A stretch of DNA of 64,000 nt, from positions 1,860,001-1,924,000 of the forward strand of contig JACZZP010000006.1 in NCBI GenBank assembly GCA_015183035.1, read 5' to 3'. A program made the translations under genes and the position numbers. The stretch comes from Meloidogyne chitwoodi (Eukaryota; Nematoda; Chromadorea; Rhabditida; Meloidogynidae). Below, piece after piece: positions 13,643-26,852 of this stretch (its first letter is position 1; the number at the start of each line of letters is the position of its first letter). A model generated the notes under the pieces. The model had not been told where the DNA came from and made no database searches. It saw only the letters and a program-made list of their open reading frames with translations.

Positions 13643-14526
13643 AATCAAAAAATCATTTAAAATATATTTAAAAATTATTTTATATTAAAAAATACCTTAA
13701 ATAATTTAAAGCACCTTTTCTTCTATTTTTTAACTTTCAAAGTATGCTTTAATAGAATATTCTTTAATATTTTTATCAAAAAGGTTCTTTATATTAAAGG
13801 GATTAATTTTAATGGAGAAAGTACTTTTATTAAATTAGTTAAGGTATTTATTTTTAATTTAATTAATTAATGCTTTTTTCTTTCTTTTTTCAATTATAAA
13901 TTTAATTTATAATTAATTCATATTTTTAATAAATTATTTTAATTTAATGAATCACCTTTTAATTACTAAAATTCATAAAATTTGATTATATAAATAAATA
14001 AAATATATTTTAGTAGAGGTGATTAGTGGATAATAAAATATTTTTTTAATTCACAAATGAATCAGAAAGAATTTTTTAATTACCAAAAAATAAACAAATT
14101 ATTGACCATTAAAATTAATTTAATTAATATATACATATAAATTAATCATTTAATTAATTTATTAATTTAATTAATGAAAAATAGTTTTTTTAAATAATAA
14201 TTATTAAAATATATTTAAAAGTTCTAATAAAAATTAAATAATATTATTTGAATATTATTTAAATATTCTCCAAAGGCAAATAAACTTTCAAATAAAAAAT
14301 TTAAATTCAAATAAATTTATATTTTTTACAAGCGCAAAACAAAACATTTTTTTAATTACTTTATCCTCTCAAATAAAAAAAAAACATTTTGCAAGGCAAA
14401 AAATAGATAAATAAATTTATTTTTTCACCATCAAAATAATTTAATTTTTTAAGAATTACTACCTATTTTAAATATTTTTTTTAAATAAATAAAAATTCTT
14501 TTTTATTTTAATTAATTTTAAATAAA
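13643..14526. other. AT-rich intergenic DNA
   Basis: Spacer of about 880 bp. It contains AT runs and a few TTTAATTAAT palindromic words. I see no gene or RNA. Confidence 0.5.
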
Positions 14527-17500
14527 ATGACTGAACAAAATTTGGAAAATGAAAAGGGTTTTTTTAATTTAAATAAATTAATTTTTATATTTTAATAAAG
14601 TGGCTGAAAATACGATTGATTTGAACTCAGTTTTATCCGAATTATGGAAAGTAATTTTATTTATTTATTTTTTAAATTAATTTTAATTAAATAATTATTA
14701 TTTAAATAAATGTATTTTAATATTTAAAAAATGGTAGAGCGACACTTCCGGACCGACATTTCCGGACGCCCACAAAAGCTTACAAAGAAATTAGTTTATT
14801 TCCCTCTTTAAAGGACCAATTGGTATAATAATTTATTCAACAACTTTGTAGCATGGTACTAAATATATATCCAAGTTTTGGACCAGAAGTTTGAGTCCAG
14901 AAGCTTTGGTCCGGAAGTGTCGGTCCGGAAATGTCGGCCTGCCTAAAAAATAATTATATTTAAAAAAAGAAATCAGAACAACAATTAATTAATCGTTTTG
15001 AATCAATGCAAAGACAATTAAATTTAAAATTAAATTCAATGGAAGCAAAGTTTGATGGAATTGTTAAAGCTTTAGGTTTTGTTAATAATAATAATAATAA
15101 TAATAATAATTCAACAACAACAACAACAAAAATGCCTGAAGGAGAATATCATCATTTATGTGAAGATAAATTAATTAATGGTGGTTGTAGTAATAATAAT
15201 AACCAATCATTAGAAGATATAAATGGAATTAAATTATCACCAATTAATAATAAATGGTTTAATAAAATATTTTAATATTTAAAAAGGATAAGTAGAGGAA
15301 TATTGAGAAAATAATAATAATTTTTTTTATTTATTGAGATAAATAAGACATAGATTGGGTTAAATTATAAATTTAATTTTATATATTGATTCCCACTTAA
15401 TTTTTTAAACTAAAACACAGTTTTTAAATACATTTTTTTGTTATTTTCAATGATATTTAGAAATTTTGAATATTTTAGAAATTTATTTTTAATTTTGTCA
15501 TTTTGTTATTTTTGTGGTTTTTTGATATCGTCATAATTTTAATTCAAATTTAGTTATGTACCAGCAATTCGTCATTTATTTGGCCAATTTCATCAGCATA
15601 ATAATAATAATATCAGAGAAGAAAATATAAGAAGAGGATTATGTTGTGATGATTCTTCAACAATAATAACTGATACAACAACAACAATAATTAAATCATC
15701 TTATCAATCACCACCAAAATCTTCTAATAATTATAATTCTAATAATTATTCTAATTATAATAATCGTTATGAATCAACACCACCATTTTATAATTATCGC
15801 CCTTATAGCTTTAAAAATAGACAGGGAAGGACTGGCTTTTCTCCAAACAATTCTTCAAAAAATAATAATAAATATTTGGGAAGTTCTTCAACAAGATCAA
15901 ACACTCCTATTGGAGAGAACAATTCTACAACAATAAATAATAATAATAATAATCAAGAAAAAAATTCTTTTATTAAAATAAATAATAATGGTAATTTTGG
16001 GGCTTTTTCACGACAACGAAAAAAGGGAGGAGAACATTTAAATAAAGATGAAGGAGGAATTATTATTCAAAAAGGGAAGCAAACTGTTAAAGAAACGGAA
16101 AATATTTCAAAAAAAGTTTGTAAAATTTTTAATATAATTTAAAGAAATATTTTTAAATAAATTTAAAAATATTTCTTCAAATAAAAAACAAAATCTGCGT
16201 AAAAAAACTTTTATCTAAATCTTATTTACAAAAATAAATATCAAAATCTCTAACTAATCTTGGTCAATTTTCTTTTGTTTGGAATTTAAAAAAAACTAAA
16301 TTATATTATTATTTTTAGCATTAAAAAATGTGTATAGTATTAATATATAATTTTTAAAAAATCAATTTTTAGTAAAAAGAAGAAGATTTTAAATTTAAAA
16401 TATTTTTTTAATAAAAAATAAAATATTTTTTTACTAAAAAATAAAATATTTTTTTAGCTTAATGAATGGACAACTCGTTCATCTACACTTAATTATACAA
16501 ATAGTGAAGATGAATCTGATGATAATTCAATTGAAATTGAACTTAATAAAGGAAAAAATATTAATAATAATAATAAAATTGAAAATTTAAAAGAAGAGAA
16601 ATTTAATAATAATTTGAACAAGGATAATGGTAAAAAATTAAATTTAAAAAATAAAAAAAAAAGTATGTAAAGGATTAAATGGTTAAAAATTAATTAAATT
16701 AATAAATATTAATAATTATTATTATTTTTATTAAATTTATATTTGTTCAAAAATTTCCAAGATTTCCAAAAATTGAAAATTATAATTTCATATATAAAAT
16801 TTAATTTATTTTTAAAAAATATTTTAAATAATTTAGAAAATAAAAATAAATTAATATTGACAACAGTAAAAAATCAGACTGGAGGGAAAATTGAAAAAAT
16901 AAGAAATAAAAAAATTATTGAAGAAGAAGAAGAAGAAAAGTGGGGAAAATTTGTTAAAAGTTATGAAGAATTTTTGAAAGAAGAAAAAGATAAAGAGGAA
17001 AAAAAGAAAACTGAAATTATAATTGAATTTTTCAAAAAAAGGTAATTTTTTTAATTTTTGAAATTTTTATGAATTTATTGGGGAATTATTTAATGCAAAG
17101 AGAAGAGAAAGGCTCTACCTTAGGACATGCGTCCCATGAAAGTATATGCGTCCCAAAATTAGTTTATGCGTCCCATCAATAAAAATTAGGCAAATACACA
17201 CCTTTCATTTGAGTCTAGGGCTTTCATAAGGCGAACTTTATCAGAAATTTTAATTGACAGATTTGTATATGAGGCCTTTCTACCTCTAATAAAGCACACA
17301 CCACTCTATCAGAACCTTCTCAAGCTCCTCTTCATTTATTAGAACCCTTCCTCTCTATTAGAACTCCCTCTATCTATTATACAGACTCAAATATTGTTTT
17401 AGGGACGCATATACTTTGAAAGGACGCATATCCTAAGGTAGAGCCAAGAGAAAATATTAAAAAATTATTTTAAAAAATTTCTCAAATTATTTTTAAATAA

Positions 17501-17689
17501 AAAATTAAATATTATATTCAAACAATATTACCAATTGAAGAAATTTTTATTTTAAAAAAATATATATTTTAAAAATTTTTTAAATATTTTAATTTTTAAA
17601 GGGCTTACAAAGGAAAGGCTAAAAGTTTAAATAAAATTGATGACAAGTCTTTGGAAAATAAAAAACGAGTCCGCCGTAGTACCATATAA
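14527..17689 (+). CDS. Asn-rich, highly charged protein of unknown function
   Basis: Seven-exon model: 14527-14557, 14601-14650, 14970-15256, 15554-16115, 16458-16629, 16837-17041, 17602-17689; 464 aa with consistent phases. No signal peptide or membrane helix. The N-terminal 70 residues (SELWKKSEQQLINRFESMQ) look helical, possibly a coiled coil. The middle is low-complexity Asn/Ser/Thr/Tyr. The C-terminal 100 residues are Lys/Glu-rich and end in a basic cluster (KKRVRRSTI) that could be a nuclear localisation signal. I recognise no family. Two MITEs with perfect 8-bp target duplications lie in introns 2 and 6. The 3' end converges on the guanylate cyclase gene 495 bp away. Continuous phase across seven exons makes it a real gene; the borders of the low-complexity exons are less certain. 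Confidence 0.68.
14733..14943. mobile_element. hAT-like MITE with 8-bp target duplication
   Basis: A 211-bp element in intron 2 of the Asn-rich gene. Its terminal inverted repeats begin GGTAGAGCGACA and, on the other strand, GGCAGGCCGACA. Each arm contains two tandem copies of a word like TCCGGACCGACA. It is flanked on both sides by TAAAAAAT (14725-14732 and 14944-14951), an exact 8-bp duplication typical of hAT-class insertions. There is no coding capacity. Confidence 0.85.
17111..17445. mobile_element. hAT-like MITE with 8-bp target duplication
   Basis: A 335-bp element in intron 6 of the Asn-rich gene. The 24-bp ends start GGCTCTACCTTAGGA and are inverted with one mismatch at 17422-17445. 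Subterminal ATGCGTCCC words recur on both sides. Flanks are AAGAGAAA at 17103-17110 and 17446-17453, a perfect 8-bp duplication. No transposase is present. The TIR differs from that of the element at 14733-14943, so it is another family. Confidence 0.85.
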
Positions 17690-17765
17690 ATTTATAAGAT
17701 GGTCAAATGAAGAAAATAAAAATATATTACCTATTTAAAAAATAAATTAATTAATATAAATTAGT

Positions 17766-17932
17766 GTTCGGCGGGATTGGGATTCCGCTGGGAAAAAATC
17801 GTGGAACGGGAGTTGTTAATTTTAATACCAATCTCATGCTGGAATTATTATTTAAAAAAATATTGGGATCTCTAGATTCAGAAAAGTCTGGAAATACCGC
17901 CCGATATGAACGGGATCCCAATCCCGCTGAAC
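17766..17932. repeat. Inverted-repeat element between convergent genes
   Basis: The left arm starts GTTCGGCGGGATTGGGATTCC and is matched, inverted with one mismatch and a small shift, by CGGGATCCCAATCCCGCTGAAC at the right end. The 167-bp unit is GC-rich compared with its surroundings. It is probably another MITE, but I could not identify a target duplication. Confidence 0.5.
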
Positions 17933-18183
17933 CTTGAATACATAATCAACCTATTTTTAAATATATTTTAATTTTTAATATTTTTAAAATTTATTTAATT
18001 ATTTTATAAAATTAAAAAGTTGGGAATTTAATTTTATTTTAATTTATAAAAATTGGAAAATTATTTAAAAAATTATCCAAAAAATTCTTTTTTTTTTTTA
18101 AATTTTGTTATACAAAATTCGAATATTCAAAACAAATATAAAAGACTAGAAAATTTTTTTATTTTTCCTTAAAATTAAATTTT

Positions 18184-21100
18184 TCAAAATTTTCGTCCAT
18201 AATTGTTGAGTTCTTTACTTTCTAAAAAATAAGTTGTAATTTCACCTTTTCCCTAAAAAAATATTTTTAAAAATTAAAAATAAATAAAAACCTTTATTTC
18301 AACTTTTCCTCTTTCAATAACAACAAATTGATGATAAAAACATTTTAGTAAATTAAATGAATTTTCACTAATCTAATAAATTAATTTAAATTATAATTAA
18401 TTAATTAATTTAATTTTTTTAAATTTACTTGAATTTTATTAGCAACACCACTAGACTCCTTTTAGTATAAATAATTTAAAAATAAATTTAAAAAAAATAT
18501 AAAACCATTCGAGAAGCTAAATTTACTGTATCACCAAAAAGACAATAACGAGGGGCAGCTAATCCAACCTTTTTAAATAAAATTATTTTATTAATTATTT
18601 TTTAAAAATTAATATAATAGTTTAGGAATAAATATAAAGCTTTTGTTTTATTTAAAATTAAATTTAAAAAAAAATATTTATTTTCAATTCAATTATTAAT
18701 AAAAAAACAAACAACGCCAGCAGCAACAGGTCCACTATGAAATCCAATTCTGACCTATTAAATATATTTAATTAATTTATTAAATAAAAATATTTTTATT
18801 AATTAATTAACCATCATTATTTCGTCTGGTTTATGTGCCAATTTAAAATTTGAAACAAACTTTAAATAATTAATTTAATTATTTATTTAAAAAAAATAAA
18901 ACCGATCGCATTTTTAACCCAATATCTGCAATATGTTGAACATGTGCATTACCATTTTCTCGAGGAACACCAGAAACAATCATATAAGCATCTCCAATCT
19001 TTTAAACAAACAATTTAATTAATTAAAAAAAATTAAAAATAAAAAACCGTTTCAACTTTATAAGCATCATGTTTAGCAATAATAGCATCAAAACCAGAAA
19101 ATAAATCATTTAAAAAACTAACAACTTGTATTGGAGTAGAAGTGCTTGCAATACGAGTAAATCCTCTAATATCAGAAAATAATACTGTTGTATTTGAATA
19201 ATATTGTGGAAGAACTGGTCTCCCGGCCTTTAAGTCTTCAGCAATTAATCTATTTAAATTAAAAATAAATAAAATTAAATTAAAATTTAATTTTAAAATA
19301 AAAATGATAGTTAATAAGTAATTTTCCCAATTTTCTCTATAATCAGAAATTTCTGAAAAATTTCAAATCACGATTTTAGGGAAAAGGGTCGTTTCGATCC
19401 CTGATACACATTAGATTTATTTAAATATGTAGAAAATTTTTTTTGAATTTAACAATTTTTTAATTATTTAAAATCTTTTTAAATATTAATAAAAATATTA
19501 TAAATTAATTATATTTAAAAAAATTCCAACGTTGGCAACATATTTTTAAGTAAACGATCAGCTTGTTGTTGTGCTTCTTCTAACTGTTGAGTTCTTTCTT
19601 TAACTAATTGTTCTAAATTTGTTGTATATTCTTCCATCATTTTCATCATTTGATCAACTAAAGAACCACTTCCCGTTGATTTTAAATTTGAATTAACCAT
19701 TGTTTTCATTCTTTTTATATTTGGACGCATTTCTGGTAATTCTAACCAACATGCTTCTATTGCCTTTTTTATAAAATAAATAAATTTTTTTAATAAAAAT
19801 ATAAAGAAAGTCAATTAGGTATAAATATTTAGTTATAAAAAATTAAAATAATTATTCTAGTTTAAAAATAAAAGTTTTTAAAGAAAAAATTAAATGAATT
19901 AATGGAACTTAAACCTCTAGATTTTCTCTCTTTTAATTTAAAACGACATTATTATTTTTAATAAAAAATGAAACTCTCCTATTATAGAGAATGGTCTACT
20001 ACTCATATTAAACCGGGAATTACCTGAATTGTTAGAGGAAGGGTTGAAAAAAAAAGATTATTAAATAGGCATAACCTTCTACTAATATATATTATAAAGA
20101 ATTCAAAAAAACATTAAAAGGATAATAAAAGGTTAGCCAAACCATCCAAATTATTTTAACAAAAATTAATGAATTCTTTTTACTCTAATATAATTAAAAA
20201 ATTCCTTTTTTCTCTCCCAACAATCCTCTACTACACTAATTTAATTACCGAAAGTAATTGTAAATTATAACCCTCTTCATTGTTTATATTTCGTTGATTT
20301 GGAAATGTTGGACGAATAATTTGATCATTTTCACTTGATAAAGATATTCTTTCCATAATTTCTAAAAATTAAAAATTAATATTAAAAATAAATAATTTTC
20401 CAACTTTTAGGTTGCATATTTCTCTCATAAAAAGGTTCTAATTTAAATAAAACTTGATAAAGAACCATTCCAAGGCTATACATATCTGCAGCGGGAGAAC
20501 CTTGAGGTAAATGCTTTGAAGAAATAAATTCACGAATTATTTCAGGTGCTTGTTGAATATATTCTAATTTAATATTTAATTAATTTAAATAATTTAATAT
20601 ATTATTATTTAATTAATTTAATATATTATTATTTAATTAATTTAAATAATAATTATTAAACTTTTTAAATGTGATTTTTCATAAATTTTTTTAGATTGTT
20701 CCAATTCTTCATCAGAGATTGTTCGACTATCCTCAGTGCTATCCTTAAAATTATATATTTTTAGAAAAATAAAATTAAGGGAGATATATTTTATTTAAAT
20801 GATAAAAAGTTAATTTTTTTTCGAAATTTTTTTATATAATGGTCTATCAATTAATCAACAATTTTTTAATTTAAAAATATTAATTGAGTTAATAAAATCA
20901 AAGTATTAATAAATATTTTTAAAAAGAAAAAAAAAGAAGATCAAAAAATATTTGTAAATAAAGTTGTTCAATGCAGAGAAAGATAACCTACTCTAGGCTC
21001 TCTGCCTTTGTTTTTTTAAATTTATATAAAAATACGAACTAAAATTTAAAAAATAAATAACAAAATTAAATATATTTGAAAATTAAAGTTTATAAATATT

Positions 21101-24100
21101 TTGGAATTTGAGGGGTTCATTATTTAATTTATAAGTATATAAAAGAGTTAAATAAATAAGAAACAAAAATTGGCCGATTTTAAAAAATTTAAATTTTTAA
21201 AAAATATTTAATTTTATTATTTATTTTTTAAATTTTACTTTATATTTTTATATAAATTTTAAAAAAAGTTATGATAAAATAACTAGGTAAGTTAGGTCAA
21301 AGGCAGAGAACCTAGAGTAGGTTATATTTCTCTACATTGCAACTTTCTATAAAAATATTTTATCCTTTATTTATTTTTTTAATTAATTATTAATTATTTG
21401 CTCTATAAATCAATTAAATATTATAAAATAAAAAAGGTAGATTAATTGTTAGATTTAAATTTAAAAAAAAAATTACTTGATCTCCACCACTCCGATCACG
21501 ATCCTTGTCTTTTTTGCGTCTTTCACGTTCCTAAAAAATCAAAAATTATATTTTTTTTATTTTTCTAAAATGCAGAAATACCTTATCTTTTTTTTCATTT
21601 TCAATATCCTTTCGCCTCTTTAAACGTTCTTTTTCTTCACGTTCATCAACTTTTAAATCTTTTTTATTTATTTGTTTTTTCTGTGCTTTAATTATAGATT
21701 CTGTCATATATTTTAATTCATTATGTCTAAGTTTTTCTCCAATTATTTGTTCAGTAACAAAATTAGTTAATTTAACATTCCAGTTAGAATCAACAAGACA
21801 ATTTTGTAAACAAAGAAAACCATGATATTTTAATGTTGATGTGTGAATAAAAAATAGACCCTTTTTAATTTTAATTTAGATATTTAAAAAAGAGATAATT
21901 AAAAAAATATTTGAGAGTTATTAAATTAAATATATATATTTAATTTTGAATGGGTCGAAATTTTGTGTTTATTATGCTTTAATATAATGCACGTAACAAT
22001 TTATGAATATTTTATTTTTTTTAAATAAAAAATTATTCGAAAAAAAAATATTTTTTTTTAGAAATATAAATCCTAATTAAATTAAAAAAAATAAATATTT
22101 CTTTATTTATTTACCTTAATTACATCTTTGGCAAAAGAAACTTGAAAATTACGACTAATTTTTAATTCTTCATTAAATAACATATCCTTTTAATTTAATT
22201 AAATAAATAAATATTATTTATTTTTTATTTACCTCTAAACTTCCTCTTTGACAAAGAATCCATAAAATAATTAATTCATTTTGTTGATTAAAAGAAATAC
22301 CATAAAATTTATTTAAATTTTCAAATTCTATCATTTTTAGCTTAAATTAAAAAAAAAATAAATTAATTTTTTAATTCTTTTAATTCGTTAAAAATTTCTT
22401 AAAGATTAAAATGAGGGTGTAACAACACCTAAAGTACCAAAAAATATTTTTATAAATTTTTAAGATAATTAATTTAATAAAATAAATAAATTAAACACTC
22501 ACCTCTTTTAAACGTGCCAATTCTTCTTTATTAAAACTAATATTTCTTGTTTGTTTAAATCTTTTATAAGCACAACGAACTCCATTAGCATTTGCCTGTT
22601 TTGCACTAAGTCGACTATTTGCCATTTCAGTTTCAACACTTCCAGTAAAAGAATCACTAGTAAAAGATTTTGAACCTCCACTTTTCTAAAAATTAATTAA
22701 TTATAATTAATTTTTAAAAAATAAAAACAAAACGTTAGTTCTAGAACGAGCTTCTAAAAGACGAATTTGTTCTCTTGGAATTCTCCAAGTCATATCATAA
22801 AGCATTCTTTCTTTTCTAAAAAAAATAAATTAAATTAAAATTTAAAAATTAATTTCTTCCTTACTCTTTGATATAAAGAAAATACCCAATTGGAATAGTT
22901 ACTAAAAAATATATTAAAATATTTAATTTTTAAAATTAATTATATTAAATTTTAAATTAAATATTTATTTTTTAATAAACTCTAAAAAGGAAAAATTATT
23001 GAATGAAGGTTCTTATTAATGAGGGAGAACTTTAAAAAATAAATAAATTTTATTTTCATTGAGGAAGAGAAGAAGAATAACCCTTAGACATTCATAATGA
23101 GAGAAAAACTTTATTTAAATTATTAAATGAAGGAATAATAATTAAATTGATTTAAAAGGATATTCTACTTTTTAAACATTTATTACCCTTAAATTATTAA
23201 AATTAATTAAATAATTAATTATATATATTTTATTTATTTTTTTAAATTTTACCAAGAAAGAACAAAGCAATTCCAATTATAACATAAAGTACTGTATAAT
23301 CACAAATACTTCCATCAAAACCACATTTTGGCATTTCAGGAGGTAAATGACCATCATAGCTATACCAAAAATTGCTGTTAACCTCATGAGCTACCTTTTA
23401 AAATATATTAAAAAATATATTAAATCCCCAAAAATAATTTACATGTTCAGAGCAATCATTGTCAGATACAGCACATTTTAATTTATCACCTAATCTTGCC
23501 TCTAATTCAACAACAATACGCATTGACCCATTTTTAGTTAAATAAGTAGCATAACTTGGCACTCTAACAGCTTTATTGTTCATTAAAACTTGGCCAGTTG
23601 AACCTTTTTTTATAATTAATTATAAATAATTTAAAAATAAAGAGAAACCAAGAAATTGACGTGCAGTCATTTTTTTCCAAATAAATGAACCATCAACATA
23701 AATACTGTCATTTTTTGTTTCATCATAAGCATCTCGAAGAGCCAAACCATACTAAAATAATTTTATAAATTTAAAAAAAAATTAAAAATAAATAAAAGAT
23801 TTTTTAAAAAACACCACTCCACAAAATAATTATAAATCACTCGTTTTATTAATTCCTAAAAACTCTTAAGTGGTCAAACTTTTACTTTTTTAATTAAATA
23901 ATATATTTTCGCATGAGCTGAATTAGGGGGACGGATATAAATTTATTTTAAAAATTAAAAATAATATTCTAGAATTTTTTTTTTAATTATTATTTTTTAA
24001 ATTTCGTTGTTATTTTTAATTTAAAAAATAAAAAAATATTTTAATAAATTTATTTTGACTTACTAAATATAAAGCATCATAAAGTGACATATAAGAAAGA

Positions 24101-25937
24101 GTAGCATACTAAAAAAATAAATAAAAATTTAAATATATTTTAAAAACTTACATGACTACTAATAACTCCAGTGACCTTAGAAAAACGTAACTCAAAATCT
24201 TCAATAAATTTTTTATCGTAGCCATGAGCCTTTAAATTTATTTTTAAAAATTAATTAAAAATTTTATTATTACAGTAATAACAATTGTATCATCAAAAGC
24301 CATTTTTGTTTCAAGTTTGTCTATATTACTTGATTCCCAAGGATAATGGTCATGCATCTTTAGAGGAGAAAAAATAAATAAAATTAAAATTAATAAAATT
24401 CCTTACATGAGCTAGCCAAGGGATTATATAAACATATTCTAAATAAAAATATATTTAAATTAAAATAATAAAGAGATCAAATTAAAAAAATCTTAAGGGT
24501 AATTATTTTAACAATTTGTGCTTCACTACAAAATTTGACTAATAAAATTAAAAAATATCAAAAATACTAATAAATATATTAATTAATCAGATATTTAAAA
24601 ATAATAAAAATAAATATAAACCATTAGTTTTAAGTTGAGTACGATGTACAGCAACCATAAATGCACGGTTTGTATGAAGATCTAATCCCATTTCCACAAT
24701 AATTACTTAAAAAATAAAATTTATTTAAATTTTTAAAATATTTTTAAAATAAAATTCTCTTCTTTTTTTACTTCTTGCTCTATTTTTAAGTAATTTAAGT
24801 CTTCCAGTAGCGATTATCTCATCTGGAGTCATATAAGGGTCTAATTCAATTTCTATATTAATTTCAATTTGGGCATCTTTTAAATAATTTTTGAGTGAAT
24901 GTAGAGATAAACGATCAAAGTTAACACTTGCACGTACTAAGCCAACCTTTTTTTAAATTTAATTAAATTAATTATAATAAAATAATTAATTATTACTTGT
25001 TTCCATCCATAAAGTTGAAGAAAAGTTAATGTGGCACGTGCCATTTCTGTTGCAGAGGTTAATGCTACAGAACCCAAAGTATCAAAAACTAAAAAATTTA
25101 AAAAATAAATTTAAATAAATATTTAAAAATAAAAAAGACCGCTTCTATCAGAGAGAGCATCATCTCCAGACATATGAGCAACAATTGGAACTAATTAAAT
25201 ATTTATTTTAATAATTTTAATTTTAAAGAATAATTAACCATTCCAGCGAGAAACAAGTCTTCCAATTACAAGCATTTCTGTTTATTTTAATTAAATAATT
25301 AAAATTTAAAAATAAAATAAAAAGATTTATTTTTCTTTGAATAATACAATCAACATTTTATTTAATTAATCATAGGGAATAATTAATTTTAAAATTAAAA
25401 TTAAAGGTTAATTTAAGACCTGTGATAATATTCAGAAAAATATATTTTTTATTATTTAAAAATTAAAATTAATTCAAGATCGGCACTTGAAAATTTATCA
25501 AAGATTTTTGGTTAATTTAAGTAAATATTTGACAATATTCTACATATAAATACAATTTTATTAAAAATTAACAAACAAACCATTATTACATCCTGGACCA
25601 AAATAAACACTAGCATTTCTCACATAATGGAGATATGCGGCATGTTCAACTCCACTGTAACGATTACATGATTCCATTGTAAAAACACTTTAATTAATAA
25701 ACAAAAATATAAATTACATAAATAAATTTATTTTTAATTTTTTTACTCAAAACTGATAACATCTGGCAATATTTTCCTTTCTTTTAAATTATTTGAACAC
25801 ATTTTTAAAACTTGTGGTTCATGTACAATTGCTGGATTATTTGGTTGTAGATGAGCTATTTTAACAATATTTCCAAAAGTTAAAGGAATTAATGAGATAA
25901 TAATTAAGAAAAATAAAATAAAAAATAATAAAATCAT
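18184..25937 (-). CDS. Receptor-type guanylate cyclase (GCY family)
   Basis: A complete 33-exon model, 1137 aa, from ATG at 25937 to TGA at 18184, with every junction GT/AG and in phase. Order of domains: signal peptide (1-22), ANF-receptor-like extracellular domain to about 446, one membrane helix (about 447-469), kinase homology domain, coiled-coil dimerisation segment (about 870-925) and cyclase catalytic domain (about 930-1110). The catalytic core has FSDIRGF and IGDAY metal aspartates, VETIGD with the guanine-specifying Glu and RYCLFGD with the guanine-specifying Cys, so GTP cyclisation is expected. The kinase domain is a pseudokinase: [12 protein letters not shown] lacks the HRD Asp and TNFV replaces DFG. 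A charged Lys/Glu/Arg insert (about 675-755) splits it before QAPEIIREF. In nematodes such proteins sit in sensory neurons. I cannot name the C. elegans orthologue. Confidence 0.95.
20960..21349. mobile_element. Inverted-repeat element (MITE) in a guanylate cyclase intron
   Basis: Arms of about 50 bp at both ends share TAACCTACTCTAGG and CTCTGCCTTTG in opposite orientation, with few mismatches and a 2-bp indel near the tips (AAAGTTG). The 390-bp unit lies inside intron 21 (20744-21476). The interior is AT-rich without a reading frame. No clean target duplication was found, so the class is open. Confidence 0.75.
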
Positions 25938-26852
25938 TTCCCTAAATTTTTAAAAAATAATAAAAATAGTAAAAAAATTATTCAGTCACAGGAACATAAA
26001 TATTATATCTCTTTTTAATTTTAAAATTTTTAATAAAAAAATATTATGGTAGCTAATAAAACTTTTAAGCTTTAAAAATAATTTTTCTCATTTTGAACAA
26101 TCTTATGGTAAATTAACTAGTTTGGCATTTATTTAATCCTTCTATATATTTATTAAGAGAATTATAATAAATAAAAAATCAACCTTAAGCATCTATTTAA
26201 AAAATATTAGATTTAAAAATGCATTAGTATAAAATTATTTAAAATTATTTTTAATGTTTTCCAATTAAACGATTAAAAAAGGGATTAAACTAAATTAACT
26301 AAAAATTTTATCAAATAAATAAAAATAAATAATAATTGAAGAAGGTTAGATGGTTTGTCTAAAATTTTAAAAAATAAAATAATAACCGGAAACTGTGAGA
26401 ATTCAGGTTCTCATTGTCAGTTTTTTTGTACTTGGAACACAAGTTTTTTGATAATTTTTTTGCCATGACTTTAATGTCAATAATTTTATTAATTTCCTTA
26501 TAACTTTTAAAAAAATTATATTATCTTTATTATAATATCTCTTTTTATTAGAAAAATATTTTAAATTAATTAAATTATTTTTTATTAAATTTTGAAAATT
26601 TTTTTGTTTATCCAATTTTCATATTTCGTGACTTATCAACAGCTCTTTTTTCTTTTTTGGTAGCAAAAATGAAAAGAGCCCTTTTTAACTATTTCTTCTT
26701 TTCTTCTTTTTGCTAATTCTCCCAAAGGATTTAGTAGAGAACAATTGCATTAAGATTTTTATTTTCTCTTTTTAAAAGCTTCAAAAATTTCTAAATTTAA
26801 CTAAAACATTTTTTAGATATATTTTCTTCTTAAATTTCATTTTTTCTAAAAA
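25938..26852. promoter_or_regulatory. Divergent intergenic region between cyclase and K2P channel
   Basis: The 915-bp gap between the start of the guanylate cyclase (-) and the start of the K2P channel (+) should contain both promoters. I see no clear TATA box or other named site. Short open frames inside it do not look coding. Confidence 0.35.

Noticed and set aside
26403..26615. Small Lys/Asn-rich minus frame
   Set aside because: AT-rich intergenic composition, no domain, no signal and no consistent splicing.
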